Notes under the pieces: generated by a model
Seen by the model: only the letters and a program-made list of their open reading frames with translations
The model's database searches: none
What the model was told of the DNA's origin: nothing
Made by a program: the position numbers and the translations under genes
Assembly (NCBI GenBank): GCA_024226735.1
Contig: JAAELL010000286.1
Coordinates: 1-64,000, forward strand
DNA: 64,000 bases
Origin: a bacterium
GTDB taxonomy: Bacteria > Planctomycetota > UBA1135 > GCA-002686595
Reading direction: 5' to 3'
Shown here: piece after piece, positions 50,256 through 58,763 of the stretch
Layout of the letters: each line of letters starts with the position of its first letter
Numbering within the stretch: the first letter of the stretch is position 1

Positions 50256-50271
50256 ACGCATGAGTATGCGT
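50256..50271 (-). promoter_or_regulatory. ARG-box-like operator, proximal
   Basis: ACGCATGAGTATGCGT is a palindrome with 6-base arms, ten bases before the argR start. Its centre is exactly 21 bp from that of a second palindrome, matching the paired 18-bp ARG boxes bound by ArgR hexamers in other bacteria. Confidence 0.75.
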
Positions 50272-50277
50272 TCGGTG

Positions 50278-50291
50278 TGCATGATTATGCA
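50278..50291 (-). promoter_or_regulatory. ARG-box-like operator, distal
   Basis: TGCATGATTATGCA is a palindrome with 5-base arms and the same GCATGA-TATGC core as the proximal box, centred 21 bp further upstream of argR. The pair would allow cooperative ArgR binding across two helical turns and block the operon promoter. Confidence 0.75.
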
Positions 50292-50463
50292 TGATCGGCC
50301 AGGGCGATACAAGGCTCGGCGCGTCAAATCCGCGGACCGCAGCTGCCGCGTGCGCCCGTCTCGGGCCGATCATGCGCTCATTCGGCAGGGGCGCGTACGG
50401 CGAAACACCGCGGGTGCGCCGCCCTTCCGCCGAATCGGGAGCCGAGCGGATTGGGCTACGTGT

Positions 50464-50765
50464 TTGGAAGAGCGAGACTACCACCTGCGCGTGGGTTCGC
50501 CCTGCATTGGCGCCGGCAACCTGGGCTCGGACATGGGGGCCTTCTCGTCGACCCGGCCTACTGCCCCGACGACTGCTCCGAGATCGGCAAGCGCTACTGC
50601 GGTCCCGCGGTGCCCAGCTCTTCGGGCGAGAGCGGTCTGATGACGGTCACCGGCGGCGTCGTCGCCAGCGACGACGACCTGACCCTGTGGGCGACCCAGC
50701 TGCCCACGGGCACGAACTTCGGGCCCGCGAACCTGACCGATGCCGTCAGCGTGACGTTCGAGTAA
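50464..50765 (+). pseudogene. Remnant of a beta-helix/WYRD-domain gene (tandem paralogue of the gene at 50986)
   Basis: ERDYHLRVGSPCIGAGNLGS and DMGAFS are readable from 50464 in one frame. After the loss of one base near 50548 the next frame continues DPAYCPDDC, IGKRYCGPAVPSSSG, VASDDDLTLWATQLPTGTNF. These match residues near the C-terminus of the protein at 50986 (RDFHLRVGSPCIGAG, IGKRYCSPGVANSTG, VASDDDLTLWATQLPTTPNF). The text then jumps directly to NLTDAVSVTFE, with about 70 residues of the domain deleted, and stops at 50765. The 5' part of the gene is gone. A frameshift, an internal deletion and a 5' deletion make this a clear pseudogene of a tandem duplicate. Confidence 0.85.
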
Positions 50766-50785
50766 AGCGCACGCCCTGGCGCGAG

Positions 50786-50820
50786 CACCGGCCTTCCGCG
50801 TTTCGCGCGGAAGGCCGGTG
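50786..50820 (+). terminator. Strong hairpin after the beta-helix remnant
   Basis: CACCGGCCTTCCGCG and CGCGGAAGGCCGGTG form a perfect 15-bp stem with loop TTTCG, 20 bases past the pseudogene stop. Flanking bases can extend the stem. There is little T after it. It is probably the preserved terminator of the decayed gene. Confidence 0.7.
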
Positions 50821-50835
50821 TGCGCTTGTGCAAAC

Positions 50836-50864
50836 CGAAAATGTCGCACGTGGAGACATTTTCG
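50836..50864. promoter_or_regulatory. Perfect 10-bp inverted repeat, possible operator
   Basis: CGAAAATGTC and GACATTTTCG are exact reverse complements separated by nine bases (GCACGTGGA). The site lies about 120 bases upstream of the intact beta-helix gene and is AT-rich in its arms, unlike the GC-rich terminators nearby. The layout is that of a dimeric regulator site; no regulator can be named. Confidence 0.45.
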
Positions 50865-50985
50865 CGATTCGACGGCATGGACCGTCGAGATTCTGCCGCT
50901 TGTACAAAGGTCGGGACTTCCCGGTTTCCCCCCGGGGACGGTACCCTCGAAGAGGTTCTGGAATATTGGAGGAGGTTGGAGAATC

Positions 50986-52929
50986 ATGAGGGCCTCGACC
51001 CTTTCGAGCATCGTCACTGCAGCGCTGCTCTGTCCGTTCGCACGCTCCCAGGCGACGTGGTACGTCGACGTGAACGGGACCCCACCCGGCACAGGCACGG
51101 CCCAAGATCCGTTCACATCGATTCAAAATGCCGTTGTCCATGGGATGACGCAGGACTTCGACACGATCGAGGTCGGACCCGGACACTACGTCGAGACCGT
51201 CGATTTCGAGGGCAAGAGTCTGATCCTGCGTGGGACCGACGGTCCGCTGACGACGATCCTCGACGCGAACTCGAACGGGAGCGCGCTCACGCTCGTGACC
51301 GGCGAGGGACCGGAGACGAGGATCGAGGGCCTCACGATCACCGGCGGCACGGGCACGTGGCAGCCGGGGGGATTCACCAATGGCGGTGGCGTCTATTGCA
51401 TCGGTGCGCAGCCGACGTTCGCCGACTGCATCATCACGGGCAACATCGTCATCGATTTCACGTTCGAGCGCGGCGCCGGGATCTTTGCGGCGTCGAGCAA
51501 CCTGACGCTCGTCGACTGCGTCATCGACAACAACTTGGTCGGTGGCGGCCTGCATGCGGAGAATTCGACCGTCTCGATGACCGGCTGTGCGGTCACGTCC
51601 AACCAGCGCATCGCGCAGATCTCGGAGGAGGCCTCCGGGGTCTCGCTCGTCGACTGCGATACGACGATCGACGACTGCGCGATCGACGCGAACGGGAACG
51701 CGCTGGACATGGGCGGTGGGCTCTACGCCTCGGGCGGGACGGTCGAAATCACGAACTCGAGCCTTTCGTTCAACGTGAACGAGTTCCGCGGCGGAGCCGT
51801 GTCGCTGACCGACTGCACCGCGACGATCGCGAGCTGTACGCTGTCGGACAACGAGTCGTTCGACTACTTCGCGGGCGGAGCGATCTACGTCCACGCTACC
51901 GGAGTGGTCGACCTCACCGTGGAGGACACGGTGATCTCGGGCAACATCTCGGGTGAGGGCGGCGGAGCATTCGTCGGCGGCGGGACCGCGCGGTTCAGGC
52001 GTTGCTCCTTCTTCGACAACGTCACGTGGGCGTGGCCGCCGTACCAGGAGACCGGTGCCGGTGGGGGCGTCGCGGTCCGGGGTGCGGCCAAGGTGAAGAT
52101 GGAGGCGTGCGTGTTCTCGGGAAACCGAGCCGAGGGACAGCCGGGCTGGTTCGGGGGGCGCGGCGGCGCCGTGTTCGGGCCGGCGACCCTGATGCACTGC
52201 GCGCTCGCCGACAACTCGGTCGAGTGGCCGGGGCCACCGGCACTTCCGGAAGAGGGCGGGGCCGCGTTCGGAGCGACCCTGCTGAGCTCCATCATCTGGG
52301 GCAACACCCCCGGCAACCTCGCCTCGGGAACGGTGGCTGGATACAGCGACGTCGAAGGCGGCTGGCCGGGGCTCAGCAACATCGATGCGGACCCGATCTT
52401 CTGGTCGCGAAGTGGACGCGACTTCCACTTGCGCGTTGGGTCCCCGTGCATCGGCGCCGGCGTCTCCGGCACCGACATGGGGACATTCCCGTTCGATCCC
52501 GGGTACTGCCCGAGCGGCTGCGACCAGATCGGCAAACGCTACTGCAGTCCCGGGGTGGCCAACTCGACCGGGGGTGCCGGGACCTTGGTCGTGACCGGCA
52601 GCGACGTCGCCAGCGACGACGATCTGACCCTCTGGGCGACCCAGCTGCCGACGACGCCCAACTTCGGGTATTTCCTGATGGGGCTCGGAACGACCCGCTA
52701 CACGCCCCCCGGGAGCGCCGGGCGGCTTTGCATCGCCCATGCGTTGCGCGGGTTCCTGCCGGGCAACAACACCGCCGAGCTCGGCGGAGGCTTCGGCCGC
52801 TTCATCGGCACCAGCGGGCCGGTGTCCGGGGCCATCACGGCTGGCAGCACCTGGGGCTTCCAGGCCTGGTACCGCGACGGTGCCGGGTCGTCGAATCTGA
52901 CCGACGCCGTCCGGGTCAGATTCCTCTAG
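50986..52929 (+). CDS. Secreted right-handed beta-helix protein with C-terminal WYRD domain
   Basis: 647 residues. GGAGGAGG stands just before ATG 50986, and a signal peptide follows (MRASTLSSIVTAALLCPFAR, cleavage near SQA). The mature start WYVDVNGTPPGTGTAQDPFT and SIQNAV is typical of pectate-lyase-like/Omp-type beta-helix proteins. Residues about 90-480 repeat short strands with GGGVYC, GGGLYASGG, GGGAFVGGG and GGAVFGPATL turns. SRSGRDFHLRVGSPCIGAGV is the usual closing motif of such helices. Residues 519-647 are the WYRD domain (RYCSPGVANSTG, FGYFLMG, RLCIAH, AGSTWGFQAWYRD). No catalytic residues are evident, so it is more likely an adhesin or structural protein than an enzyme. A decayed paralogue lies upstream. 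Confidence 0.85.
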   Translation: MRASTLSSIVTAALLCPFARSQATWYVDVNGTPPGTGTAQDPFTSIQNAVVHGMTQDFDTIEVGPGHYVETVDFEGKSLILRGTDGPLTTILDANSNGSALTLVTGEGPETRIEGLTITGGTGTWQPGGFTNGGGVYCIGAQPTFADCIITGNIVIDFTFERGAGIFAASSNLTLVDCVIDNNLVGGGLHAENSTVSMTGCAVTSNQRIAQISEEASGVSLVDCDTTIDDCAIDANGNALDMGGGLYASGGTVEITNSSLSFNVNEFRGGAVSLTDCTATIASCTLSDNESFDYFAGGAIYVHATGVVDLTVEDTVISGNISGEGGGAFVGGGTARFRRCSFFDNVTWAWPPYQETGAGGGVAVRGAAKVKMEACVFSGNRAEGQPGWFGGRGGAVFGPATLMHCALADNSVEWPGPPALPEEGGAAFGATLLSSIIWGNTPGNLASGTVAGYSDVEGGWPGLSNIDADPIFWSRSGRDFHLRVGSPCIGAGVSGTDMGTFPFDPGYCPSGCDQIGKRYCSPGVANSTGGAGTLVVTGSDVASDDDLTLWATQLPTTPNFGYFLMGLGTTRYTPPGSAGRLCIAHALRGFLPGNNTAELGGGFGRFIGTSGPVSGAITAGSTWGFQAWYRDGAGSSNLTDAVRVRFL

Positions 52930-52956
52930 GAGATCCCTCCCAGAGCCCCGAACCGA

Positions 52957-52990
52957 CGTGGCGCACCCGACGGAAGTCGAGTGCGCCACG
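52957..52990. terminator. Hairpin after the beta-helix gene
   Basis: CGTGGCGCAC and GTGCGCCACG form a perfect 10-bp stem with a 14-base loop, 27 bases after the stop at 52929. It is a probable transcript end for the plus-strand gene. Confidence 0.65.
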
Positions 52991-53211
52991 GGCGGTCGTA
53001 GCCGAGTGGGCTATCTGAACGTCACCATCACCGCGCCACCTGGTGGGCTGGGCAGGTTCGAGATCGCGGGGGTGAACTCGACCATGCCGGCGGAGTCGGA
53101 GAGCATGATCTCGCCCGGCCGTCTGTCTCCTGGGTGATGGCAGGTGGGCGAGCGGGTGCGCTCGTCATCGTCGATCATCCACGACGGCCGCGTTTCGGCA
53201 ACCTGGCGTCT

Positions 53212-53712
53212 TCAGCCACTCGCCGCTGCCTGCTCACGCTTCCACAGGATCAGGGTCAACCAGATCAGAAAGACCGCTTGGTGCTGCTCGAGACCGCTCG
53301 GTGCCGACAGGCGTGCACCGCGCGTCAGGAACGACTTGGGTTCGACGCGCCCAACCCTGCGTCCGTGGCGGAAGATCTCGAACTTGCGGCCGAGGCCGCG
53401 TGCGCGCAGCTCGTAGCGCTCGGAGCCGATGCGCACCTCGAACTTGCGGAACCAGGCTGAAGGCTTGACCGCGCGCGCGATCGTGCGCCGACCACGTTGC
53501 ATGCAGAATGCGCCCCACCAAGGCTCGCGCGTGAGGCGCAGGTTCTCGCCCGCCGCGAGGTAGCGCGCTTTCTCGCCCACCCAGTCGAACTTGAGGATGC
53601 CGAGCTCGGCTCCACTCGTCTCGTCCTCGATCCGGTAGCCCGTCGCGAAGATCGAAGTCGGCTCGACGACGAGCTCGGTGTAGGTCGGCTCAGTGGTGGG
53701 GGAGGCGGTCAT
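53212..53712 (-). CDS. Tubby/LURP-one-like conserved protein
   Basis: 166 residues. The beta-rich sequence YRIEDETSGAELGILKFDWV, FEVRIGSERYELRARGLGRK, FEIFRHGRRVGRVEPKSFLT follows the strand pattern of tubby C-terminal-like (LURP-one) domains. The closing segment EQHQAVFLIWLTLILWKREQ is a C-terminal hydrophobic helix that recurs in bacterial members I recall. Proteins of this type have been likened to phospholipid scramblases and membrane sensors, but the bacterial function is unknown. It stands alone between two secreted-protein genes. Confidence 0.6.
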   Translation of the reverse strand: MTASPTTEPTYTELVVEPTSIFATGYRIEDETSGAELGILKFDWVGEKARYLAAGENLRLTREPWWGAFCMQRGRRTIARAVKPSAWFRKFEVRIGSERYELRARGLGRKFEIFRHGRRVGRVEPKSFLTRGARLSAPSGLEQHQAVFLIWLTLILWKREQAAASG

Positions 53713-53782
53713 GGGAGCCCCTACGCGCGGGACGTCGCACCATTCTATCGCTGGAGCGCCCGCGCTTGCGCCAGGTGCTCGC

Positions 53783-56700
53783 TCACTCCCTCCACGCGAG
53801 CGCGAGCGCCGACAGCTCCGGTACGAGCCCCGTCACGGAGTTCGCGAGGAAGGTCAGGCGCACCTGGTAGTACGCCTTTCCGTCGATCGCCGCGATGTCC
53901 TCCTGCCAGACCGTTTCCTCCTGCGTGAGGAACGGTGCCGGCGTCGCGCCGTCGTCGAGGTTCGCGAGCCCCGCGTTGTGGTTCGGCTGCGCGGGCGGCA
54001 CGACGTTCAGGTCGAAGTAGTGATCGCCGTAGTTGTCGATCGTGATCGCATTCGAGAGAGCCTCCTCGTTGTCGACTGCGTCCGTGCCGCGGTAGGCGAG
54101 CTCGATCGTCGTCCCGTTCGGCTGCTCTTCGAGGCGCGGCTCCATCACGGGCGGGCTGTAGGTCGGGTCGAGGAACGGGTCGAGGTCGGGGTCGCGCGGG
54201 TCCGTCGCGGGGAACCAGATCGAGTAGGAGCGACTGATGCGAACGACCATGTCGAGCGCGCCGATGTAGACGCTCGGGTCGCGGCCGAACGTGGCCGCGC
54301 CGGGTGTCGGTGTCGACGTCGGATTGAGGCCGCCGTTCGCCATCGTCTCGAGGTCGGGGTCGATGATCACGGGGAGGTTCGACGTGTTGACACCGCCCGT
54401 CGTGAAGGCTCGGAAGTAGGGCCGCGACGAGCTCGTGATCGCGATCGAGATGTCGAACGCGTTGATGCCCTGCGCGCCGTCGTCAGGGTAGCAGCGGAAC
54501 TCCATCAAGAGCGGGAGACCAATCGTCTGGATCTGTCCCGCCCCCTGGAACTGGTTCGCCGGTGGCGTCAGGCCGAGGACGGTGTACAGGATCAGCGGGT
54601 CGACGCCGCCGTTGAAGTTGCCGGCGCGTGTCGGGATCGACGTGTCGCGCCAGGTGAACGTCTGCCACTGGTCCACCGGCAGGGAGCGGTTCAGAGGGAA
54701 CGGCATCATCCGCGTGCCCGTCGGCGTCTGGAACAGCTCACCGGGCGCGATGTCGTAGCCGCGGAACTTCTCGTGCACGACGCGCTGCGGGAAGGCGCCG
54801 GGATCGAGGACGTTGTCGACGTACTCGTTCTGCAGCCCCGAGTTCCGGAAAGCGGGCAAGAGGAACGGGTCGAGTGACTCGTCCGGCGCCCAGCGTGAGT
54901 GCGCGAGGCCGATCTGGAACTCGTCGAAGCTGTCCGCCGAGACGAGGCCCGCGACCGGCGCCCAGTTCATGCCCTCCACGTCGAGGTTGTAGTCGGAGGT
55001 GTCCGTCAACGAGATCCCGAAGTCGACGTAGCGCCAGATCGCGTGGGTCTTGCTGCCGAAGTTCGAACACGGCGTCACCACGCCCGTGGAGATCGAGGTC
55101 ATGTTGCTGATCGTCGGCTGGGAGCGGTCCGCAATCAGCTGGAAGCGCTGCACGGGACGCGGGCGGATCAGCTCGCGCGTGAGGTCATACACGTGCTGTC
55201 CCGACCACTCGGGACCCTCGGGGCCCTCCTCGTCCTGGCCGATGAAGCGGCTCACGCGGCCGCCGTTGGTCTGCGCGGCCGCCGCCGCCGAGATGCGCGT
55301 CTCGACCGGGGGCAGCTCGAACTCGAGCGCGTTGCCCGCGAGGTCCGTCGGTCCGCGCGCGCCCGAGACGAGCGTCAAGAAGTAGCTCTCCGCCTGACCG
55401 ACCGCGTGCGCGAGCGGCAGGTCAGGGACGAAGGTGAAGCGCTGCAGGTCGAGCGACTGGCTGACTGCGCCGACCACGAACGCACTGGAGGCGAGCGGCG
55501 GGTCGCCGGGCGCGGGGATCGGCGCGCGCGTCAGCGTCATCGAGTCGAACGCGGTGAGCGAGGAAGGGGACATCGGTTCGCTGAAGCGCACTCCGACCGT
55601 CGCTCCCGTCGCGACTCCGATCGTCGGGTTCTCCGGGAAGCCGTCCGGGATGGGGAAGACCGTCACGAAGCACGCCTCCTTGCCGACGTCCGCGTCCGGG
55701 TCGAACACGGTGAGGAAGTCCGTCTGGGCGCCGACCGCAGCGTTGAGCCACTCTTCCGGTCCACTCCAGTCGCGCGGGAAGAGCAGGAGGCGCACGAGGA
55801 CGTCGCTCGCGACGCCCGGGACGAACGTCGTGCCGGGGCTCGTCAGTACCTCCGCGAAGACGCCGGCCTGGCGCAGGATGTCGCCGGGCCCGGGTTGCTG
55901 CGAGCAGAAGGTCGAGTCGAAGCGAATCTCGGGCAAGAGGAACTCGTCCGGCCGCGGGAGCGCGACGGGTGCGAGCGGAATGGCGACCGGCGTCGAGCCG
56001 ACGACGCGCGGCGCCTCGCGATCCGGCAGGAAGCCGTTGAACGGGTCGCCCGTGACTTCGGTCATTCCGCCCGCGCGCGCGGCGCGCACGATCGGCTGGG
56101 TCGGGTCGCTCGGATCGGTGGAGCCGGCGCCGTTCGTGGTCAGCGTGTGCCCGCTGGGGTTCGCGAGCAGCTGGCTCTGCGCCCCCGCGCCGTTGGTGGG
56201 CACGCGCAGCTGCATGTTCGCGAGGTTCACGTCGATCGAGGCCGGGAATCCGACGCCGTTGACCGACAGCGGGGGATCGACCTCGAAGGCCTCGAGCAGC
56301 GAGATCGTCGGGTCGATGAGGACGCGGGTCGTGTAGAACTCGACTCCGGGCTCGCCGTCGTGGTCGGCGGCGTCACCGTGGTTCGGATCGGGAATGAGAC
56401 GCGCTTCGAACGGCGACTCGGCGGAGATGCCGGTCATGATCCGAACGGTCGTCGGATCGAGCGTCGTTGCGTCGATCAAGTCGTTCAGCTGGATCACGAC
56501 GACCGCGTTGCGCGGCACCATCGTGAAGATACCCGCTCCGCCTGGCGGCGTGTCGAAGATCGGCGTGACGTTGCGCTCGGCTTCGGCGAGCAACTCGTAG
56601 AACCGCTCGCGCCCGCCCGACGTCGTCACGTCCTTCTCGATTGTCAGGGTCTGCCTGCCCGTGACGGCGTTCGTCTCCAGGAGGTAGTTCTGGCCGTCCG

Positions 56701-56989
56701 AGGCGAGCGAGCCCGCGATGACGAAGTTGGAGTGCATCGGCACCTTCGCACCGTTCGCATCGCGCCCGAGGACCTCGACGAGCCGGCCCCAAGCGACGCG
56801 CGTGATGCGCAGATCCTGCTCGTCTCCTCCGTTGTTCGCGTCGACGAACACGGTTCCGTGGCCCGGGATCTCGAGCAGCGCGCCCTGGTCCGAGGGGCTC
56901 GAACCCGATGAGCTGCCGCCGCCACCGCCGCAGGCAGTGAGGAGAAGAAGGAGGGCGAGCGCGCAATTGCGGGACTGGACGTTGAGCAT
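53783..56989 (-). CDS. Large surface lipoprotein with Ig-like (Big_5/SbsA) segments
   Basis: 1068 residues. Lipoprotein signal with lipobox LLTAC and the lipidated Cys at position 20, then a Gly/Ser spacer. Two segments look like bacterial Ig-like (Big_5) domains: VPRNAVVVIQLNDLIDATTL (about 160-180) and GATVGVRFSEPMSPSSLTAF (about 460-480). Both fit the pattern in which a strand with V-V-F-EPM is followed by T-T/S-L. The remaining 500 residues are beta-rich and contain TDLAGNALEFELPP, another Big_5 hallmark. No enzyme motif is seen. It is probably a surface-exposed structural lipoprotein. It is divergent from the epimerase at 57223. Confidence 0.75.
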   Translation of the reverse strand: MLNVQSRNCALALLLLLTACGGGGGSSSGSSPSDQGALLEIPGHGTVFVDANNGGDEQDLRITRVAWGRLVEVLGRDANGAKVPMHSNFVIAGSLASDGQNYLLETNAVTGRQTLTIEKDVTTSGGRERFYELLAEAERNVTPIFDTPPGGAGIFTMVPRNAVVVIQLNDLIDATTLDPTTVRIMTGISAESPFEARLIPDPNHGDAADHDGEPGVEFYTTRVLIDPTISLLEAFEVDPPLSVNGVGFPASIDVNLANMQLRVPTNGAGAQSQLLANPSGHTLTTNGAGSTDPSDPTQPIVRAARAGGMTEVTGDPFNGFLPDREAPRVVGSTPVAIPLAPVALPRPDEFLLPEIRFDSTFCSQQPGPGDILRQAGVFAEVLTSPGTTFVPGVASDVLVRLLLFPRDWSGPEEWLNAAVGAQTDFLTVFDPDADVGKEACFVTVFPIPDGFPENPTIGVATGATVGVRFSEPMSPSSLTAFDSMTLTRAPIPAPGDPPLASSAFVVGAVSQSLDLQRFTFVPDLPLAHAVGQAESYFLTLVSGARGPTDLAGNALEFELPPVETRISAAAAAQTNGGRVSRFIGQDEEGPEGPEWSGQHVYDLTRELIRPRPVQRFQLIADRSQPTISNMTSISTGVVTPCSNFGSKTHAIWRYVDFGISLTDTSDYNLDVEGMNWAPVAGLVSADSFDEFQIGLAHSRWAPDESLDPFLLPAFRNSGLQNEYVDNVLDPGAFPQRVVHEKFRGYDIAPGELFQTPTGTRMMPFPLNRSLPVDQWQTFTWRDTSIPTRAGNFNGGVDPLILYTVLGLTPPANQFQGAGQIQTIGLPLLMEFRCYPDDGAQGINAFDISIAITSSSRPYFRAFTTGGVNTSNLPVIIDPDLETMANGGLNPTSTPTPGAATFGRDPSVYIGALDMVVRISRSYSIWFPATDPRDPDLDPFLDPTYSPPVMEPRLEEQPNGTTIELAYRGTDAVDNEEALSNAITIDNYGDHYFDLNVVPPAQPNHNAGLANLDDGATPAPFLTQEETVWQEDIAAIDGKAYYQVRLTFLANSVTGLVPELSALALAWRE

Positions 56990-57222
56990 CGCGGTCCTGG
57001 TGGGAACGTGAGGGCCAGGTCACGGGGCTCCACGGGGAGTGGAAGAAACACGCGAGAACATCAATCTTCGTGCCGGCCCCCTGAGTGGCCCCAGGCTGGT
57101 CCTGCGCGCTGGCGCTCGACCGAAACAGCACGTCCGCGCGTGCGGACGCGCTCATGATCGACATCGCACGCCGCGCCTCCGTTCACCTTGATTCCGGCCC
57201 TTCAGGCGGGTATGTACTTGGT

Positions 57223-58194
57223 ATGAGTGTTCTCGTCACAGGCGGCGCGGGTTTCATTGGCTCGCACCTCGCCCAGCGCTGCGCCACGGAGGGCCACGCG
57301 GTGCGCTGCGTCGACAGCTTCGAGCCCTACTACGCGGTCGCGCTCAAGGAGCTGAACGCCGAGGACCTCATCGGATCTGGCGTCGAGGTCGTGCGCGAGA
57401 ACCTTGCCACTACCAGCGTCGAGTCGCTGCTGGAGGGGGTCGACACGGTCTTTCACTTCGCGGCCCAGCCGGGGATCAGCGCCTCGACACCGTTCGAGGA
57501 CTACCTGCAGAACAACCTCGTCGCTACGCACCGGTTGCTCGAGGCCGCGCGCGCGAGTGCGGACCTGAAGCTCTTCGTGTACGTCTCGACTTCGTCGGTG
57601 TATGGACGCGACGTCACAGGGCCGGAGACGAGCGAGCCCAAGCCCACGTCGTTCTACGGAGTGACCAAGCTCGGCGCGGAACAGCTGACCTTGAGCTACC
57701 AGCGCGAGATGGGATTGCCGGCGTGCGCCCTACGGTTGTTCTCGGTCTACGGACCGCGCGAGCGGCCGGAGAAGCTCTTCCCGCAGCTGATCATGAACAC
57801 GCTGCGCCAGAAGCCGTTCCACCTCTACGAGGGCAGCGACGAGCACGTGCGCACGTTCACCTACGTGGGTGACGTCGTCGACGCCTGTCTCGCGACGATG
57901 GAGAACACGCCACGCTCCCTCGGCAAGATCTTCAACATCGGTTCGGACGAGGTGCACCGCGTCGGCGACGCGATCGACCTCGTCGGGCGCATCCTCGGTC
58001 AGCAGCCGCGCATCGAGCGCGTCGCCAAGCGCGCCGGCGACCAGCTCTCGACGCGCGCCGACCTCACGCAGACGCGCGAGCTGCTCGGCTACGATCCGCG
58101 CACGACTCTGGAAGACGGATTGCGCGCGACTGTGGCGTGGTTCCAGGAGCGCGTATTCCCGAACGAAGCGCTGCACGCAGCGTACGAGCGTTAG
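57223..58194 (+). CDS. NAD-dependent sugar-nucleotide epimerase/dehydratase
   Basis: 323 residues from ATG 57223. Rossmann motif SVLVTGGAGFIGSHLAQRC, then VDTVFHFAAQPGISAS, STSSVYGRD and SFYGVTKLGAEQL with the catalytic YxxxK. LRLFSVYGPRERPEKLFPQL and EGSDEHVRTFTYVGDVVDA are typical of UDP-glucose/UDP-glucuronate 4-epimerases of the extended SDR type. It should supply an activated sugar, perhaps for the polysaccharide locus 26 kb away. No Shine-Dalgarno precedes the start; a weak -35/-10 pair (TTGATT, 17 bases, TATGTA at 57211) would begin transcription at or near the ATG. Confidence 0.88.
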   Translation: MSVLVTGGAGFIGSHLAQRCATEGHAVRCVDSFEPYYAVALKELNAEDLIGSGVEVVRENLATTSVESLLEGVDTVFHFAAQPGISASTPFEDYLQNNLVATHRLLEAARASADLKLFVYVSTSSVYGRDVTGPETSEPKPTSFYGVTKLGAEQLTLSYQREMGLPACALRLFSVYGPRERPEKLFPQLIMNTLRQKPFHLYEGSDEHVRTFTYVGDVVDACLATMENTPRSLGKIFNIGSDEVHRVGDAIDLVGRILGQQPRIERVAKRAGDQLSTRADLTQTRELLGYDPRTTLEDGLRATVAWFQERVFPNEALHAAYER

Positions 58195-58763
58195 GCGAGG
58201 GCGAACGCCACGAAGGCGTCGCCCGCGCGCGTTCCGATCTTGCCCGCCCCGCCCGCCGGGAGCTGGATCTGCCACAAGACCGCGCCGCTCGCGCTGTCGA
58301 ACGCGCGGAAGCGCTCCGAGCGCAGCTTCTGGAAGCGTGCGAGGATCGCTGCATGCGACGCCTCGGACAGGCGCGCCAGGTCGTTCACGTCCATCGAAGT
58401 GCGCACGAATGGAGGCGGCGCCTCGGGCGCGGGCTGGGTCGGCCACGCGCGCTCGCCGGGGGCGTCGGAGGCGGGCGCCGGGACCTCCTCGATCTCGAAG
58501 AGGATCCGGCGCTCCTCGCCATCCTGCCAGTATGCGAGACCACGGTTGACGCCACCGGACGCGAGCGGATAGCACGGCTCCGCACGCTCGCTGTATGCGT
58601 CGAACTTCCAACGCTCCGCTCCCGTCGTCGCGTCGAGCGCGACGACGGCGAGGTGTGCCGTCGTCAAGTACAGCATTCCACCCGTGACGAGCGGCGGGCG
58701 CCACGAGCGGCGCCCCGACCACGATGCAGCAAAGCGCCTCTCGTAGGTCCAGGACCGCGCGGC
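58191..58763 (-). pseudogene. Remnant of a PQQ-type quinoprotein dehydrogenase
   Basis: On the minus strand the frame from 58763 to 58191 reads FAASWSGRRSWRPPLVTGG, MLYLTTAHLAVVALDATTG, AERWKFDAYSERAEPCY and GVNRGLAYWQDGEERRILFE. These are blade motifs of membrane quinoprotein dehydrogenases (PLVTGG-LYLTT, VALDA-TG-ERWKFD, RGLAYW). It then jumps to APGERAWPTQPAPEAPPPF and ends at GKIGTRAGDAFVAFAL, which belong much further along in a full-length enzyme of 600 residues or more. Several hundred residues, including both ends, are missing. It abuts the TPR lipoprotein stop and overlaps the epimerase stop by four bases. Probably non-functional. Confidence 0.6.

Noticed and set aside
54899-56911. 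A 670-codon open frame on the plus strand opposite the large lipoprotein gene
   Set aside because: Arg/Glu/Val-rich composition typical of antisense shadows in GC-rich DNA; the opposite strand has a lipobox and Ig-like motifs.
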